Below, piece by piece: positions 11,103 to 21,251 of a DNA stretch of 37,879 bases. The position numbers were made by a program, and so were the translations under genes. How positions within the stretch are numbered: position 1 is the first letter of the stretch; every line of letters starts with the position of its first letter. Source of the stretch: Gnetum montanum. Its lineage: Eukaryota > Streptophyta > Gnetopsida > Gnetales > Gnetaceae. The notes beneath the pieces are model-generated. The model ran no database searches. It saw only the letters and a program-made list of their open reading frames with translations, and was not told the origin of the DNA. The DNA lies in the NCBI GenBank assembly GCA_015680685.1, contig MNCI01036516.1:21949-59827 (forward strand), given 5' to 3'.

Positions 11103-12083
11103 TGGTGTGGGGGTTATGCACTTTGGAAAATCCCAATAGGACCCAATCAACAACTTCCAAGTAGATTTAGCTTAGAAAGTAAGAACAACATAATAAAATA
11201 GAGAAAATAATACTTATATTAAGAAATTTATCAAATACATAGAAAATATATCAAAGATGAGGAACCAAGCTCAACTCACAACCCTCCCAAGGATCTTAAA
11301 GGCCACACTTGTCCTATCTTGATCCCCAATTGCTCACAATGGAGCCCAAGCTCAAGACAAGACACTTATAAGAGATTCTCCTAATCTCTCTTAAGTGCTC
11401 TCCCTTGCCTCTCATTCAACTTCCTTACACAAGTCTCTTCCCTCAAGAGCTCTCTCTCTTTTCCTCTATTAGGATGTTTGGCCTTCAGTGTTTGCACTTT
11501 GTCCCTTCGCACTTTAGCATCAACAATAATGAATTACATCAATATTTATAAGCAACTGTAAGGTAAAAACCCTAGAAATATTTCCTCAACTCAACATGAG
11601 GTTCTCCAACTATTTTCCAAGTCTTCACACCTTTTCCCTAGCTATTTTTATCTTGCTTCAACTATTTCCATCTTGCTTTGGTTGTTTCTTGAATTGGAAT
11701 GGGTATTTTCAGAAGTTCCTCCATGCATTTGGTTCATCTCTGGGTTTGTTGGGATGTCTACTATGAAAGCCCTACTTTTGAGAGAGACATCTACTATTTT
11801 TGGGAGACGTCTTCACTTTAGGAAAGACATCTCTAGAAGGATGTCTTTTTTGTTGAAAATTCACCTATCCTGAAGGTGCCTAAAATAAAAGTACTCCTTT
11901 TGATGCTAGGAGCCTCTGAATGCCTCTCAACAAGTCACCATAGATCCTAGAACCTCCTAAACTCATCAAAATTAGCCCAAAAGATTCCAAAACATCCAAG
12001 AATCATCCTTATCAAAATCAACATAAAACGACACATAGCATGTAGGGTAGAAGAATGGGATTGGAAGAGGTGTCCCTACACTA
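11103..12083 (-). repeat. 3' LTR of element D
   Basis: This 981-bp repeat pairs with 13924-14900. Shared blocks include the tract around AAGAAATTTMTCAAATACAT and CAACAATAATGAATTACATC. Its outer end reads TGGTGTGGGG in the plus direction, slightly diverged from TAGTGTAAGG of the partner. A purine-rich tract AAGGATGAGAGA (minus strand, about 12087-12098) precedes it and could be the polypurine tract. Confidence 0.85.
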
Positions 12084-12282
12084 GATCTCTCATCCTTAAA
12101 ATGTCATGCTTCATGATCTTTCACAAGTTGGAAGGCTCCATGGCCCCATGACTCAAGGCCATAACAATAATCATCACTCCATGAATTAGAAACATTAGAA
12201 TAAATATAATTGAAGGTCTTAATTTTGAGCTCCCTTGCTCATGGGGGCTTGTCCTCATGCCCCACCATGCTTCCTTCATCTA

Positions 12283-13789
12283 ATCATCTCCTTGGAATGC
12301 TTCCCTTGCATCCCCATGATTACACAAAACTATAATAAATAAATAATAAGGAAAATAAAAAGGATTATGATTTCTTAGTCCAACATCCTTTCTTTGCTTC
12401 TTTTTCTTCTTCTTCACCTTCTTCTTCTTGGTGTTTGGAATATTACCACTTACCTTCCTTTCATCATCACCATGTAGATTACCTTCATGCTATACTTCCA
12501 TTTTACAGTCAAGACAATAAAATCCATCATCACACTTCGGAAATTTATCATTACTATAAATAATAGCAAGCATCTCCAAATTCTAGAAAATCATATCATT
12601 ATCAGTATCTTCACTTACATCATCATCATCATATCATTCTCCAATAGCCATCATAATCAATAACCTTCTCATAATGACTATTCCAATAGCCATCATCATC
12701 AAACATTTTATCATTATTAGTCTTCCTCTCACTAACAATGGCATCAAAAGTCACAACATGACTCTTAGTCCCATCACAATCACCACAATGATCATGATGC
12801 TCATCATTACCATTAAATAAACCACGGCCAAGGTGAAGAAAAAAACTAGCATCCATCACACTAGCTTCAACATGAGAGACATTACTACCATCAAAAAGGT
12901 AAAGCTCATCCTTACTTACCTCTTCATGGTTTCTCCCATCCATCTCTGGTTCAACTTGATCTTCAACATGTCGTTGTTCAATCTCATCAAAGCTTGAAGG
13001 TTCACGATCCCAAATAGGAGTTACTAATTCCAATGGCTTCTCCTCTTCAAAGGAATCATCAACAAGCTCTTCATACCACTTTGGAGGTACCAACTCAAAA
13101 GGTAAACTCTCCTCCATGTACTTAACATTAGTTTAATAAAAAACATCATTAAAGCAACCATTCTTTTACATACCTTGGCTAGAAGACTCACCTTTCTCCC
13201 ATGAGATAGTCTCAACTTGACTTAGAATCTTCTTTCTATTGACACAAGGTCTAGAACATTTGCAAAAAGAATAAGTATCATACCTTCTAGTACTGTCCTT
13301 GATCCTCCTTAAAGAAGTTCCTTGATCTATGCCACTCTCTTGGCTTTTATCCTTTAGCTCCCATTATTCATGAGGTAGGAACTCTCCTTGATCAGCAACA
13401 TACACCATCTTGAACTTTGAATATATCTTGGTCCCTTTTATGAAGCTCTTGGTTCCCTCCTTTAAAATCCTTAAGTATTGATCACTCCCTTGCTCAATAA
13501 GAGATACATGAGAACTCCTTTTCTCATTGATACCTACTTTATTAGACCCTTCATCTTCCTTTCCTTCAAGATGGCTAGAAGATATTCTATTAATTCTTCT
13601 CAAAATATTTCTCATGTTATTCTTGAATTTCTCCATATCTCTTTCTAAAGTTTTTACAAAATATTGGTGCTTGTGGACCTTTACTTTGGGAAGAATGGTA
13701 TACATTTTAGCTACAAAAGCTTCAAAGGAGTCCTTAACCCCTTAAAGCTCTTGTCTAAGCTCTTGATATGTCTTCTTCTTTGGAGCCAT
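12283..13789 (-). pseudogene. Element D internal ORF, unknown acidic protein, decayed
   Basis: From ATG at 13789 (MAPKKKTYQELRQEL) one frame continues to a stop at 12629-12631, about 386 codons. Four in-frame TAA stops (the first at 13742-13744, the next at 13364-13366) sit where glutamine codons would be plausible. The N-terminal third is basic and helical. A small CKCSRPC cluster follows, then a strongly acidic part beginning MEESLPFELVPPKWYEELVD. After a probable frameshift in a GAT-repeat near 12630, a second frame gives a Cys-containing stretch (FPKCDDGFYCLDC) and a lysine-rich tail, ending near 12283. I do not recognise the family. It could be a divergent gag-like or captured protein of a non-autonomous element. 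Confidence 0.5.
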
Positions 13790-13906
13790 ACCTAAAGCAA
13801 AAAGAATGATATCCAAAAGAAAATACAAAAATATCCACAACAATGTTCCTTTCATTCAAAGAAAACACCAAGCTTCAACATAGAAGTGTGGAAGCCTCCA
13901 AACCTT

Positions 13907-13921
13907 TGGCTCTGATACTAA
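13907..13921 (-). other. Primer-binding site of element D, initiator tRNA-Met type
   Basis: On the minus strand TTAGTATCAGAGCCA lies two bases inside the 5' LTR end. It matches the common plant initiator-Met site TGGTATCAGAGCCA except at the first bases. This fixes the element orientation as minus. Confidence 0.8.
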
Positions 13922-13923
13922 TC

Positions 13924-14900
13924 TAGTGTAAGGTTATGCACTTTGAAAGATCCTAATAGGACCCGACCCACAACTTCCAAGTAGATTCATCTTAGAAAGT
14001 AAGAAAAACACAATGAAATAGAGAAAATAATACTTATATTAAGAAATTTCTCAAATACATGGAAAATACATCAAAGATGAGGAGCCAAGATTAACTCACA
14101 ACCCTCCCAAGGATCTTAGAGGCCACACATGTCCTCTCTTAATCCTTAATTACTCACAATGGAGCCCAAGGTCAAGACAAGACACTTATAAGAGATTCCC
14201 CTAATCTCTCTCAAGTGCTCTCCCTTGCCTCTCACTCAACTTCCTTACACAAGATCTCTTCCCTCAAGATCTCTCTCTTTTACCCTCTATTAGGATGTTT
14301 GGCCTTCAGCATTTACACTTCAACCCTTGACACTTCAACATCAACAATAATGAATTACATCAATATTTATAAGCAATCGAAAGGTCAAAACCATTAAAAC
14401 CTTTCCTTAACTTAACTTGAGGTTCTTTGGGTGTTTCCCAAGTCTTAAAACCTTCTTCCCAATTATTTTCATCTTGCTTTAGCTATTTCCATCTTGCTTG
14501 GGCTATTTTCCCAATTGGAACAAGCATTTTTTGAAGTTTCCCCATGCGTCTTGGTCATCTTTGGCTTTATTGGGATGCCTAGTATAAAAGCCTTTCTTTC
14601 AAGAGAGACATCTACTATTTTTGGGAGACATTTTTACTTTAGGAAAGACTCCTTTATTTTTGCAAAGATGTCTATCTTAAAGGTGCCAAAAATAAAAGTG
14701 CTCCTTGTGATGTTAGGAGTCTTTGGATGCATCCCAACAAGTCCCCATAGACCCTGGAACCTGCTAAACTCATCAAAATGAGCCAAAAATACCCCAAAAC
14801 ATGCTAAAACATCCATGAATCATCCCTAACAAAATCAACACAAAAAGACACATAGTATGTAGGGTAGAGCAACGTGATCAGAAGAGGTGTCCCTACACTA
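13924..14900 (-). repeat. 5' LTR of element D
   Basis: This 977-bp LTR has termini TAGTGTAGGG and CCTTACACTA on the minus strand. These are non-canonical TA...TA ends rather than TG...CA if the GAATT duplication is taken as the boundary. The alternative TG...CA boundary lies three bases inside, but then the duplication is lost. Confidence 0.8.
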
Positions 14901-14905
14901 GAATT

Positions 14906-15561
14906 CATTATAGGTGGAGGCAGCATGGGAGATCTAGCTTAAGTACAATGCTCTTTCATTATAAGTGGAGGTGGCATGGGAGAACTATCTTACATATTCC
15001 CTAGATTCCCTATAAATGTGTCATGAAGACTTTTGCCAACATTCCAATGTGGAAGAATTCCTAGAAATGCATCATTGAAATGTTCAATATGCATGACTCC
15101 CTATAGCATAAGCCTACCATCCATAGAGAATTTTGCACTTCACCGAACTTATAGCTATTAGTTGAGAAAGGTTGGTTAGCCTATTTTTTGACTTTTCAGC
15201 CCTACCCTATGAGTTGGATTTTCAAAGGGGTTATCTCTTGGTAGAATGACAAGTTTTTCATGGATGAGGCATAGTGCAAATTTTGCCAAGCTTAATGCCT
15301 ATAACTATATGTATTCTAAACCAGGGAAAGCACATTGCTTGCACTAACTTCCATGAATTTGATCCCACTTAAATCTACCCTTGCGATGTTGGTTTTCTTA
15401 CTGTGTTTTTGGTGGATTTTGTCTTTGGGCCTCTCCCTATTTTCTTGAAGATTTTCTTCCCCCTTTAACCATTATGGCATTGTAACAATTAATTAGGGGT
15501 TCAACCTCGAATAATTTAAATGATCAGTTTTTCCAAAAAAGAAAAAAGAAAAGAAAAAAAG
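14906..15561 (+). pseudogene. LINE 3' remnant, right half with poly(A) tail
   Basis: This continues the LINE interrupted by element D. There is a broken coding stretch, then an end-of-ORF-like segment (GLCPYFLEDFLPPLTIMAL-like frame near 15425-15480) and a short 3' UTR with GGTTCAACCTCGAATAA. An A-rich tail (15532-15561) follows. That order of coding end, short UTR and poly(A) is usual for plant LINEs. No target duplication was identified. Confidence 0.45.
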
Positions 15562-15847
15562 ATAATCAAATAATTGGAGAGTCATAAGGTTATCAATTAG
15601 AATAATTTAAAAGCAAAAGATTTTTAATAAAGATCATTTTAATTGAAATTTTTTTTAATGATACCTATGAAAGACATATTCAATCCTTACAACCATATGT
15701 AGGCATGACTAAACTCAAGAAAGGCCATGCATAGTACAAATAATTAAATACTTTTGATTTTAGATAGGAACCTATGTATAAATAATTGAGAGAAACTCTT
15801 TTATGGATTAGAAAAAACATGTGTGTTGAAAAATTGGTAAAGCTACA
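15562..15847. other. AT-rich DNA, nothing recognised
   Basis: This is low-complexity AT-rich sequence between the LINE tail and the next RT remnant. No frame or repeat is supported. Confidence 0.5.
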
Positions 15848-16480
15848 TTGTTATATAAAAGGGGTAATAAAAATAATTTGAATAATTATCAAATGGTGGT
15901 AATGAATAATATTTTTGCTAGGCTACTAGGCACTCTACTAAAAAAGAGAATTAGTTCTTGGGCCAAAGGTAACCAAGTTAGTGCAAGATGTCAAGCATGC
16001 TTTCAGACAAAATCACTATACTATTTATCACTTAGTTACTCTTAGACACTACATGGAGTTTGAAATAATCTTTAATAAAAAGGTTATTATTTGTTTTATT
16101 GATTTTGTAAAAGCATATGATTTAGTGATCCATACAAAACTATGGTTGTGCTTACAACTCAAAGATTGTATGATAAAGTGACTATTGAAATTACACATAG
16201 TAATTTTGAGAAAGAATTTCTATTGTAGAGAAAAATTGGAGTTGAGCAAGGTTCACTTTTTCAAATGAAATGAAGGAATGTTTGCGTAACAAGCAAGATA
16301 ATCATGCTATCAAAATTGGTTCCTAAGCAACGAATCTTTTTTATAGGCAAATGATGTTGCCTTGGTTTTCACTACTATAGAAGGTATGCAAAATATGTTG
16401 CAAATTTTAGAAAATTATTGTCATTAATCTAGTCTTTAAATGAATATAGATAAACCAAATTGATGATCTAGGGTACAAAA
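15848..16480 (+). pseudogene. LINE-type reverse transcriptase remnant
   Basis: This is a short piece of a non-LTR reverse transcriptase with at least two frameshifts. In order it shows NNYQMVVMNNIFARLLGTLL and KKRISSWAKGNQV. Next is a shifted frame with HAFRQNHYTIYHLVTLRHYM, the motif A region IDFVKAYDLV (about 16100), a motif B-like GVEQGSLF (about 16230), and the motif C relic ANDVALV (about 16350), where the first catalytic Asp of the usual ADD has become Asn. It is followed by TTIEGMQNMLQILENYC. It differs from the LINE at the right edge and may belong to another clade. It is not functional. Confidence 0.65.
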
Positions 16481-17387
16481 AATAACTATTATAACTTCCA
16501 TTGATGATCTAGGTGCAAAAGCTCACTATCTCTTAGTTGCTATTACTTATTAGGTATAAGAATATTATCAACAAGCTTCATTTAAGTTCTCATCATCTTA
16601 GAATTAAAAGTGGAAGATGAAAGCAACTGCATTGAGAAGAGAGCATTTGTATGTTGTGTATATGAAGAGCCCTTGAAGACGAGTTATATGTGTTTCTTTC
16701 TTATGCTATATCAACTCATTTAAGATAGCATTATAACGTAGCACCAAAAAGCCTATTAGATTTATTTTTNCGCTAAACTGCATCGCATGATAAGTGCTAT
16801 GACGGGGTTGTTGCTGANACATGAAAATGTAATATCTATCCAATAGATTCTATGAGTCTTTCGATATAATAAAGCTTTATTTCATTTTATTTTATTATTA
16901 AACACTAAACTTAAAGATTAGGAACAATAAATATGAATTTGCTTAGCAGTTGAAAATTTTGGTTTTGCATTAGTGATCATGGTCATGAAAAAAGGGGCAT
17001 GTGTCAAACTTTCAAAACATTAATATATAGTAATATAGGTTAATTCAACTTTTAATGAAAGTAACAGGTTTTAACTTTAAAGTATACCCAACCAATAAAG
17101 GGGCTGTAAAATTTGAATGGTCTTTGAAAGTGAAAATTTTGCCTTCATGTATCCAATTATAGATCCGAACTAATACTTTGTGGGAGAACTTTTTGTATTT
17201 TACCATAGCGTTGGTTAAACTCAAATTTCTTTTCTTTAGCCCAACTTATTCCTTGTACACTCTTACTTGAATGTAAATAATTACACTTCTGGTTTCTTTG
17301 CCACCAGCAATGCAAACATCGAGACTACATTGTTAAATGAAAGTCTATGTCGCGTTACAATTGGTTTTCCTTCAAGAAATTTATTTT
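16481..17387. other. AT-rich DNA with two single-N positions
   Basis: There is no convincing frame. Undetermined bases occur at 16770 and 16818. They bracket a 47-base insert that is a reverse copy of DNA 650 bases downstream (see 16771-16817). The rest is AT-rich, including a stretch around 16860-17060. Confidence 0.5.
16771..16817 (+). repeat. 47-base segment between Ns, inverted copy of 17420-17465
   Basis: The segment begins GCTAAACTGCATCGCATG and is the exact reverse complement of 17420-17465 over 46 bases. It is enclosed by single N characters on both sides, which suggests an assembly patch rather than a natural repeat. Confidence 0.85.
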
Positions 17388-18167
17388 TTAATAGTAAACA
17401 AAAGCATTTGAAGATTTTATCAGCAACAACCCCGTCATAGCACTTATCATGCGATGCAGTTTAGCCCTCCATGGCCGGCTTGCAGCGCTAAAATCGCAGT
17501 TACTGGCATAGGAATTTCCATCTCTGCACCTCCGAGAATTTATGCCAATTTCTCTGCAAACAAGTGGCAGTTTAATGGAAACACAGGCAGCGGAAACTGT
17601 GTAGCAGCGCCATTCATGCCGAGATCAGAATTCTATAGCAGAGTACAATCTTTAACGCTTACCTTTCCTTGCTTAGATTTCTCTCATAAGAAGGCCTATT
17701 TATTTATTCCTTCCCAAACCAAAATGGAGGTGGTTTTCATGCTTGCTGGTAGCATTAGCATTTTTGATATTATTCACTGTTTTATGTTAGCTTTGTGATT
17801 TCTCTGATATGTATTAGGTTTCTTGCATCTTGTTCGTCTCAGGAGAGAACAGAACAGTGCAAGATGATTTCTTGCATTTTGTGCTCTATTTTTATCCATA
17901 TTGCCTTCCTTTTCACATCGCTGCTCAGTAGCCTAAATCCACGTAGAAGAGCAAGACAGAAACCAGTAGAAACATTTCTTACCTCTGAATAGTTCTCCGT
18001 CCCGTGTTTACGACAGACAACGCAAATGCTGATCCCGAACCAATTTGACACAGGGCACTCAATTTCTCAAATAATGAGCAACAGAAGCAGAAGCGGCAAC
18101 TGCAACTCGATCCTCCCAACTCCCGCATTATCATATCAGGGGCTCGGTGGATCCACCCCTTCATCAT
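17388..18167 (-). CDS. Weak two-exon gene model, unknown protein (host-gene candidate)
   Basis: On the minus strand an exon with ATGATGAAGGG at 18167 runs to a consensus donor CAGAG/GTAAG (exon end 17983). After 429 bases an acceptor TTTGCAG (exon start 17553) restores the frame. The joined frame ends at TAA 17388-17390 and gives about 116 residues. The protein is Cys/Ser-rich (a CSCRFCFCC cluster) and later reads SAASRPWRAKLHRMISAM. I do not recognise it. Support comes from higher G+C, kept CpGs and the pyrimidine-rich tract upstream on the same strand (about 18240-18380), as in a plant 5' UTR. Against it, plus-strand frames (17454-17798, 18026-18400) are also open, and no homologue is known to me. 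Confidence 0.2.
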
Positions 18168-18239
18168 TCGCTTGCTGCAGGACAATCCAAGAATGCTACT
18201 TTGGAATCGGGGATCTGCCCTGGGAGAATAACCTTTTGA

Positions 18240-18385
18240 AAAGAGAGAAAGAAGAACCAAAACGAGAAGAGGAGAAGAGGAAGAAGAAGAAGAAGGGAAA
18301 ATGCAAACGGTTGCAGCCGGAGAACAAACAAGAAAGAAAGAAAAAATTTAACAGCAGCGACGACGGGGACGATGCAGATAAATTT
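18240..18385 (-). promoter_or_regulatory. Pyrimidine-rich tract, possible 5' UTR of the minus-strand model
   Basis: On the minus strand this reads as runs of CTT and TTC (for example CTTCTTCTTCTTCTTCC) just upstream of the modelled start. CT-rich leaders are common in plant 5' UTRs. Read on the plus strand it gives a lysine/glutamate-rich low-complexity frame, which I consider a shadow. Confidence 0.3.
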
Positions 18386-18399
18386 AAGAAGCACGGCTA

Positions 18400-19020
18400 A
18401 GGCAATGCAACCATGCGCGTTTTCTTTTCTAAACGAGCAAATCACTACTCTTATTAAGATCTTCTCGTTTTAATGTGTTTCTGGAGACGCTTCCATCCAT
18501 CCATCCATCCCTTCATTCATCTCCCCTTTCTTCGTTCTTCTTTTTCTTCTCTGTGTTTTTGGGTCGCCGTTGCTTTTTGAAAAGAGGGATATCCTTTATC
18601 ATTAGTTTAAGTGCCACGGCATATTAGTTTAGCAGATTGTCGTTTCGATTCTGTAACTCGGAAGATTCGAAATGAGCAATCCGCGGTTAACTCACAGGCA
18701 GCGCTGAGCGCTTAGATTTGTTGCCGTGCTTGCGGGCCTATCAGTTGCCCAATGAATTCAATTCCAGGCTTGAAACTTGAAAGCAACGTGTTAGCTTTAG
18801 GCGGATAAGAATCGTCAAGTATTTTAAGGCAAAAACGTTGGTATCCCCTTCTCCTTTTCTTCCCCTTGCTCAGCCCGCTCTCTATTTCTTCTTCTTCTAC
18901 CTACCTACCTATCTATCTAAAATCTTTTATGTCTCGTTTCTTTCCGTTCCGTAGCGATTTTCAAATCAAGTCATGTTGTAGGCTTGGGCTTGGTAACCTC
19001 CTCCTTTACTTATCGGACCC
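18400..19020. other. CpG-retaining, GC-richer interval; possible promoter
   Basis: Unlike the surrounding CpG-poor repeats, this stretch has many CpGs, for example near 18640-18790 (CGTTTCGATT, CCGCGG, GCGCTGAGCGC). It contains CT-rich runs on the plus strand at 18847-18900. No transposon similarity was seen. It may be the promoter of the weak minus-strand model or of a plus-strand gene whose exons I cannot see. Confidence 0.35.
18493..18510 (+). repeat. (CCAT)n microsatellite
   Basis: Just over four CCAT units occur in a pyrimidine-rich context. A similar short CTAC/CTAT run lies at about 18897-18920. Confidence 0.85.
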
Positions 19021-19041
19021 TCTGAGATACCGATTTTAGAA

Positions 19042-19095
19042 TTCCTTTCACCAAAAATTTTTTTGTCCTTCCTTTCACCAAAATTTTTTTTGTCC
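19042..19095 (+). repeat. 27-bp tandem duplication
   Basis: Two adjacent copies of TTCCTTTCACCAAAAATTTT with a following TTTGTCC start at 19042 and 19069. They differ only in the lengths of the A and T runs. Confidence 0.75.
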
Positions 19096-19851
19096 TTTCT
19101 TCATAAGGAATCCAACCTCTAACTCTTACCGTTAACAAATCCGCAAAAGCTTTCAACATCGAGATTATGAGTTTTGCGGTTGTATAAAATGAAACAATAT
19201 CGGGTATCATGTACAGAATAAGAGATATATATATATTTTTTTAACATTGACGAATTTGAAATTTGCATATTCCCTGATATTCATAGACCGCACTACCATT
19301 GCTCATGATTTCAGAAAGGCTTAGACCTGCACGTGTTATTCTTAATAAAATACACATTTATTGTTCTATAAAAAAATGAAAATGCACAATTTTCAAATGT
19401 TAAATTTTTTAACTTTGATTAAGCTAAAAAATTTCAAAGGTATTCAACGTATTCTTTGCAGCATATTTTCCTCAGTATGTCACATCTTGTTGCTTTGCAT
19501 TGCATATAACGTATTGTTTCCTTTCCTATTTTTCTAAATGCTTGGAGAGATTTTAAGTTTTATCATTCGGCCTACGGCTATTAGTGTATAACTTTCTGAA
19601 ACAAAATTTGGGGCTTTGTGAATGTATTGACACATCTAAGGGAAGGAAGCTCTCTATTCTTATTTAGATTTGGTATTTTCCACTCCAACAGACATCAGGT
19701 CATATATTAAAAGAAAACAGCATGGATCATTAAATTTACAAATTCTTGTACCTGCTTGTTACAGTTAGTGGACTTTACACCTTCTTTTCGAACATGATTT
19801 TCATTAAATTTAGTTTTTCCGTTAAACAAAATGGAAGATTTACTGATAATA
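19096..19851. other. AT-rich intergenic DNA
   Basis: No gene is supported here. A short TA-repeat lies near 19223-19240. Minus frames in the area are AT-rich shadows. Confidence 0.5.
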
Positions 19852-19970
19852 TTTTTTTTTAAGACAGCATCGAGCCGCGGTCCTTGCAATTCCTGGAACA
19901 TACATTCCATCCTTGCAGCGAGGCCTCAACAACAGGGCAGCATTACCACTGTACTATTCTCTCATGCATG
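19852..19970 (-). mobile_element. tRNA-like / SINE candidate
   Basis: On the minus strand TAGTACAGTGGTAATGC resembles a polymerase III box A, and GGCTCGATGC, about 80 bases later, resembles box B. It is followed by GTCTT and nine A's. A tRNA-like head plus an A tail is the layout of a plant SINE. The box spacing is wider than in a normal tRNA, the T arm pairs imperfectly and no target duplication was found. It could be a decayed SINE or coincidence. Confidence 0.3.
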
Positions 19971-19971
19971 C

Positions 19972-20275
19972 CCGGATTTTAACGGAATATTTCCTTTATA
20001 AAAAGGATCATTTTAAAATAACTCTTTTCACTTGGTTAAACTAAAGCTACACCTAATTTGACATTTAATATTGTATTTTAAATTATCACTTAGTAGTTTT
20101 GTGCGTATAAGTATTAAAAGAAGCCGGATTTTAACGGAATATTTCCTTTATAAAAAGGACCATTTTAAAATAACTCTTTTCACTTGGTTAAACTAAAGCT
20201 ACACCTAATTTGACATTTAATATTGTATTTTAAATTATCAGTTAGTAGTTTTGTGCGTATAGGTATTAAAAGAAG
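19972..20275 (+). repeat. 152-bp tandem duplication
   Basis: Units 19972-20123 and 20124-20275 both begin CCGGATTTTAACGG and end GTATTAAAAGAAG, with only about three base differences. The near identity indicates a recent duplication in otherwise decayed DNA. No coding content. Confidence 0.92.
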
Positions 20276-20743
20276 ATTGAAATTTGAGTCGTTCATTAAT
20301 TGTAATCCATTTTGAAAATACTTTTACTTTATATATACAAATTAGGATTTGGGGATTGTTGAAAAGATTTTGACTATACTTAAATAAGATATAAAAGTAT
20401 ACAATAAACATAATACTTTGGTACAATAAATATAAAAATTGCAATTATGCATGTATCATAATTCAAATTATAGTCTATTAAATATGAAACAATAAATTTA
20501 CTTATTAAGTTATGCTTTCGTTATTATCTTGGATAATGCAAGTTTCATATTTTAGATATTACAATGTTAAGTTATTATTTTTATTAAAAGTTTATGCATA
20601 TATAGTTAAAAAGGGTTAGAATAAAAAACTTACCAATAAACCATATAGAGCATATAATATTTTAGTATAATTTTAAAAAATATAATAATATCTTAGCATA
20701 GCTATTTAAATCAAATATATAACCACAATTCATATTCTCTAAG
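20276..20743. other. AT-rich DNA left of element B
   Basis: This is very AT-rich with no supported feature. It ends at the TAGGT target site of element B. Confidence 0.55.
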
Positions 20744-20748
20744 TAGGT

Positions 20749-21112
20749 TGATGAAGCGTTATATAGTCGATGTGTTGACTAGGCCGCGTATATGAGGCCC
20801 CATATACGTGGCTGCATTGACGTGGGCCTGTCGACGTAGCCTTCCTGTGTCGACGTGGCCCCATTTACGCAGCTGCCTATCCCAGCCTATAAATAAGAGG
20901 GCCTTCCACCCCATTTAGGCAGCTTTGAGTTAGTTGTAGCGAAGCTCTTGCATTTTGTTTTGGTAGGAGTTAGATTACTTTCCCAAGTGCATGCCCGTAG
21001 TGTGATGCTTGTAATTGTATGGCACCTTTATTCAAGTGNTAGTGTTCGACCGGATCATGCGTGAACGCTCGTATTTGTATGGTTGAGTGTAGGGGTACCT
21101 CGTTGCTCATCA
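20749..21112 (+). repeat. 5' LTR of element B (shortened at an N)
   Basis: The 364-bp LTR aligns with the 888-bp 3' LTR at both ends. The sequence jumps at N 21039 from the TTCAAGTG of R to the CGACCGGATCATGC of distal U5. U3 has CGACGT/TGACGT motifs and TATAAATA at 20888-20895. Confidence 0.85.
20760..20880 (+). promoter_or_regulatory. ACGT-core-rich U3 module of element B
   Basis: Upstream of the TATA box are repeated blocks: TTGACGTGGGCC, GTCGACGTAGCC and GTCGACGTGGCC, plus ATATACGTGG. TGACGT/ACGTGG cores are typical binding sites of plant bZIP factors (known for such motifs; binding here is inferred). The same blocks, partly CpG-decayed (CGATGTGG, CGACATAG), appear in the 3' LTR at about 24945-24990. 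This module is absent from elements A and C. Confidence 0.55.
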
Positions 21113-21113
21113 T

Positions 21114-21131
21114 TGGTGCCGTTGCCAAGGA
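21114..21131 (+). other. Primer-binding site of element B, tRNA-Asp type
   Basis: TGGTGCCGTTGCCAAGGA, two bases after the LTR, matches the plant tRNA-Asp site TGGCGCCGTTGCCGGGGA at 15 of 18 positions. The differences are transitions. Confidence 0.85.
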
Positions 21132-21251
21132 CGGTGCTAGTTATCTAGATTAGTTATATCATACAAGGTCACTGTAAGGGAATTAACGAAATATCTTTTA
21201 GAAATAAATAATTATAAAAAGTCACGTAAACTCACACACAATTTCACAATC

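Larger units (their letters stand above)
11103..14900 (-). mobile_element. Element D: short non-autonomous LTR retrotransposon, minus orientation
   Basis: Two direct repeats of about 980 bp flank a 1.84-kb interior. A perfect 5-bp duplication GAATT lies at 11098-11102 and 14901-14905. On the minus strand the 5' LTR reads TAGTGTAGGG...CCTTACACTA, a 10-bp near-perfect inverted repeat. An initiator tRNA-Met primer site follows it. The interior has one decayed frame with no recognisable RT, protease or integrase. The size and content fit a LARD/TRIM-like derivative that depends on other elements. It landed inside an older LINE fragment. Confidence 0.85.

Noticed and set aside
17454-18400. Plus-strand frames 17454-17798 and 18026-18400 as genes
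   Set aside because: The second ends in a Lys/Glu low-complexity tail that is the shadow of a CT-rich tract. The first has no recognisable family and overlaps the minus-strand exon. I kept only a low-confidence minus model.
19855-19970. A functional tRNA gene on the minus strand
   Set aside because: The box A to box B distance and the imperfect T arm do not fold into a cloverleaf. It is listed only as a SINE-like candidate.
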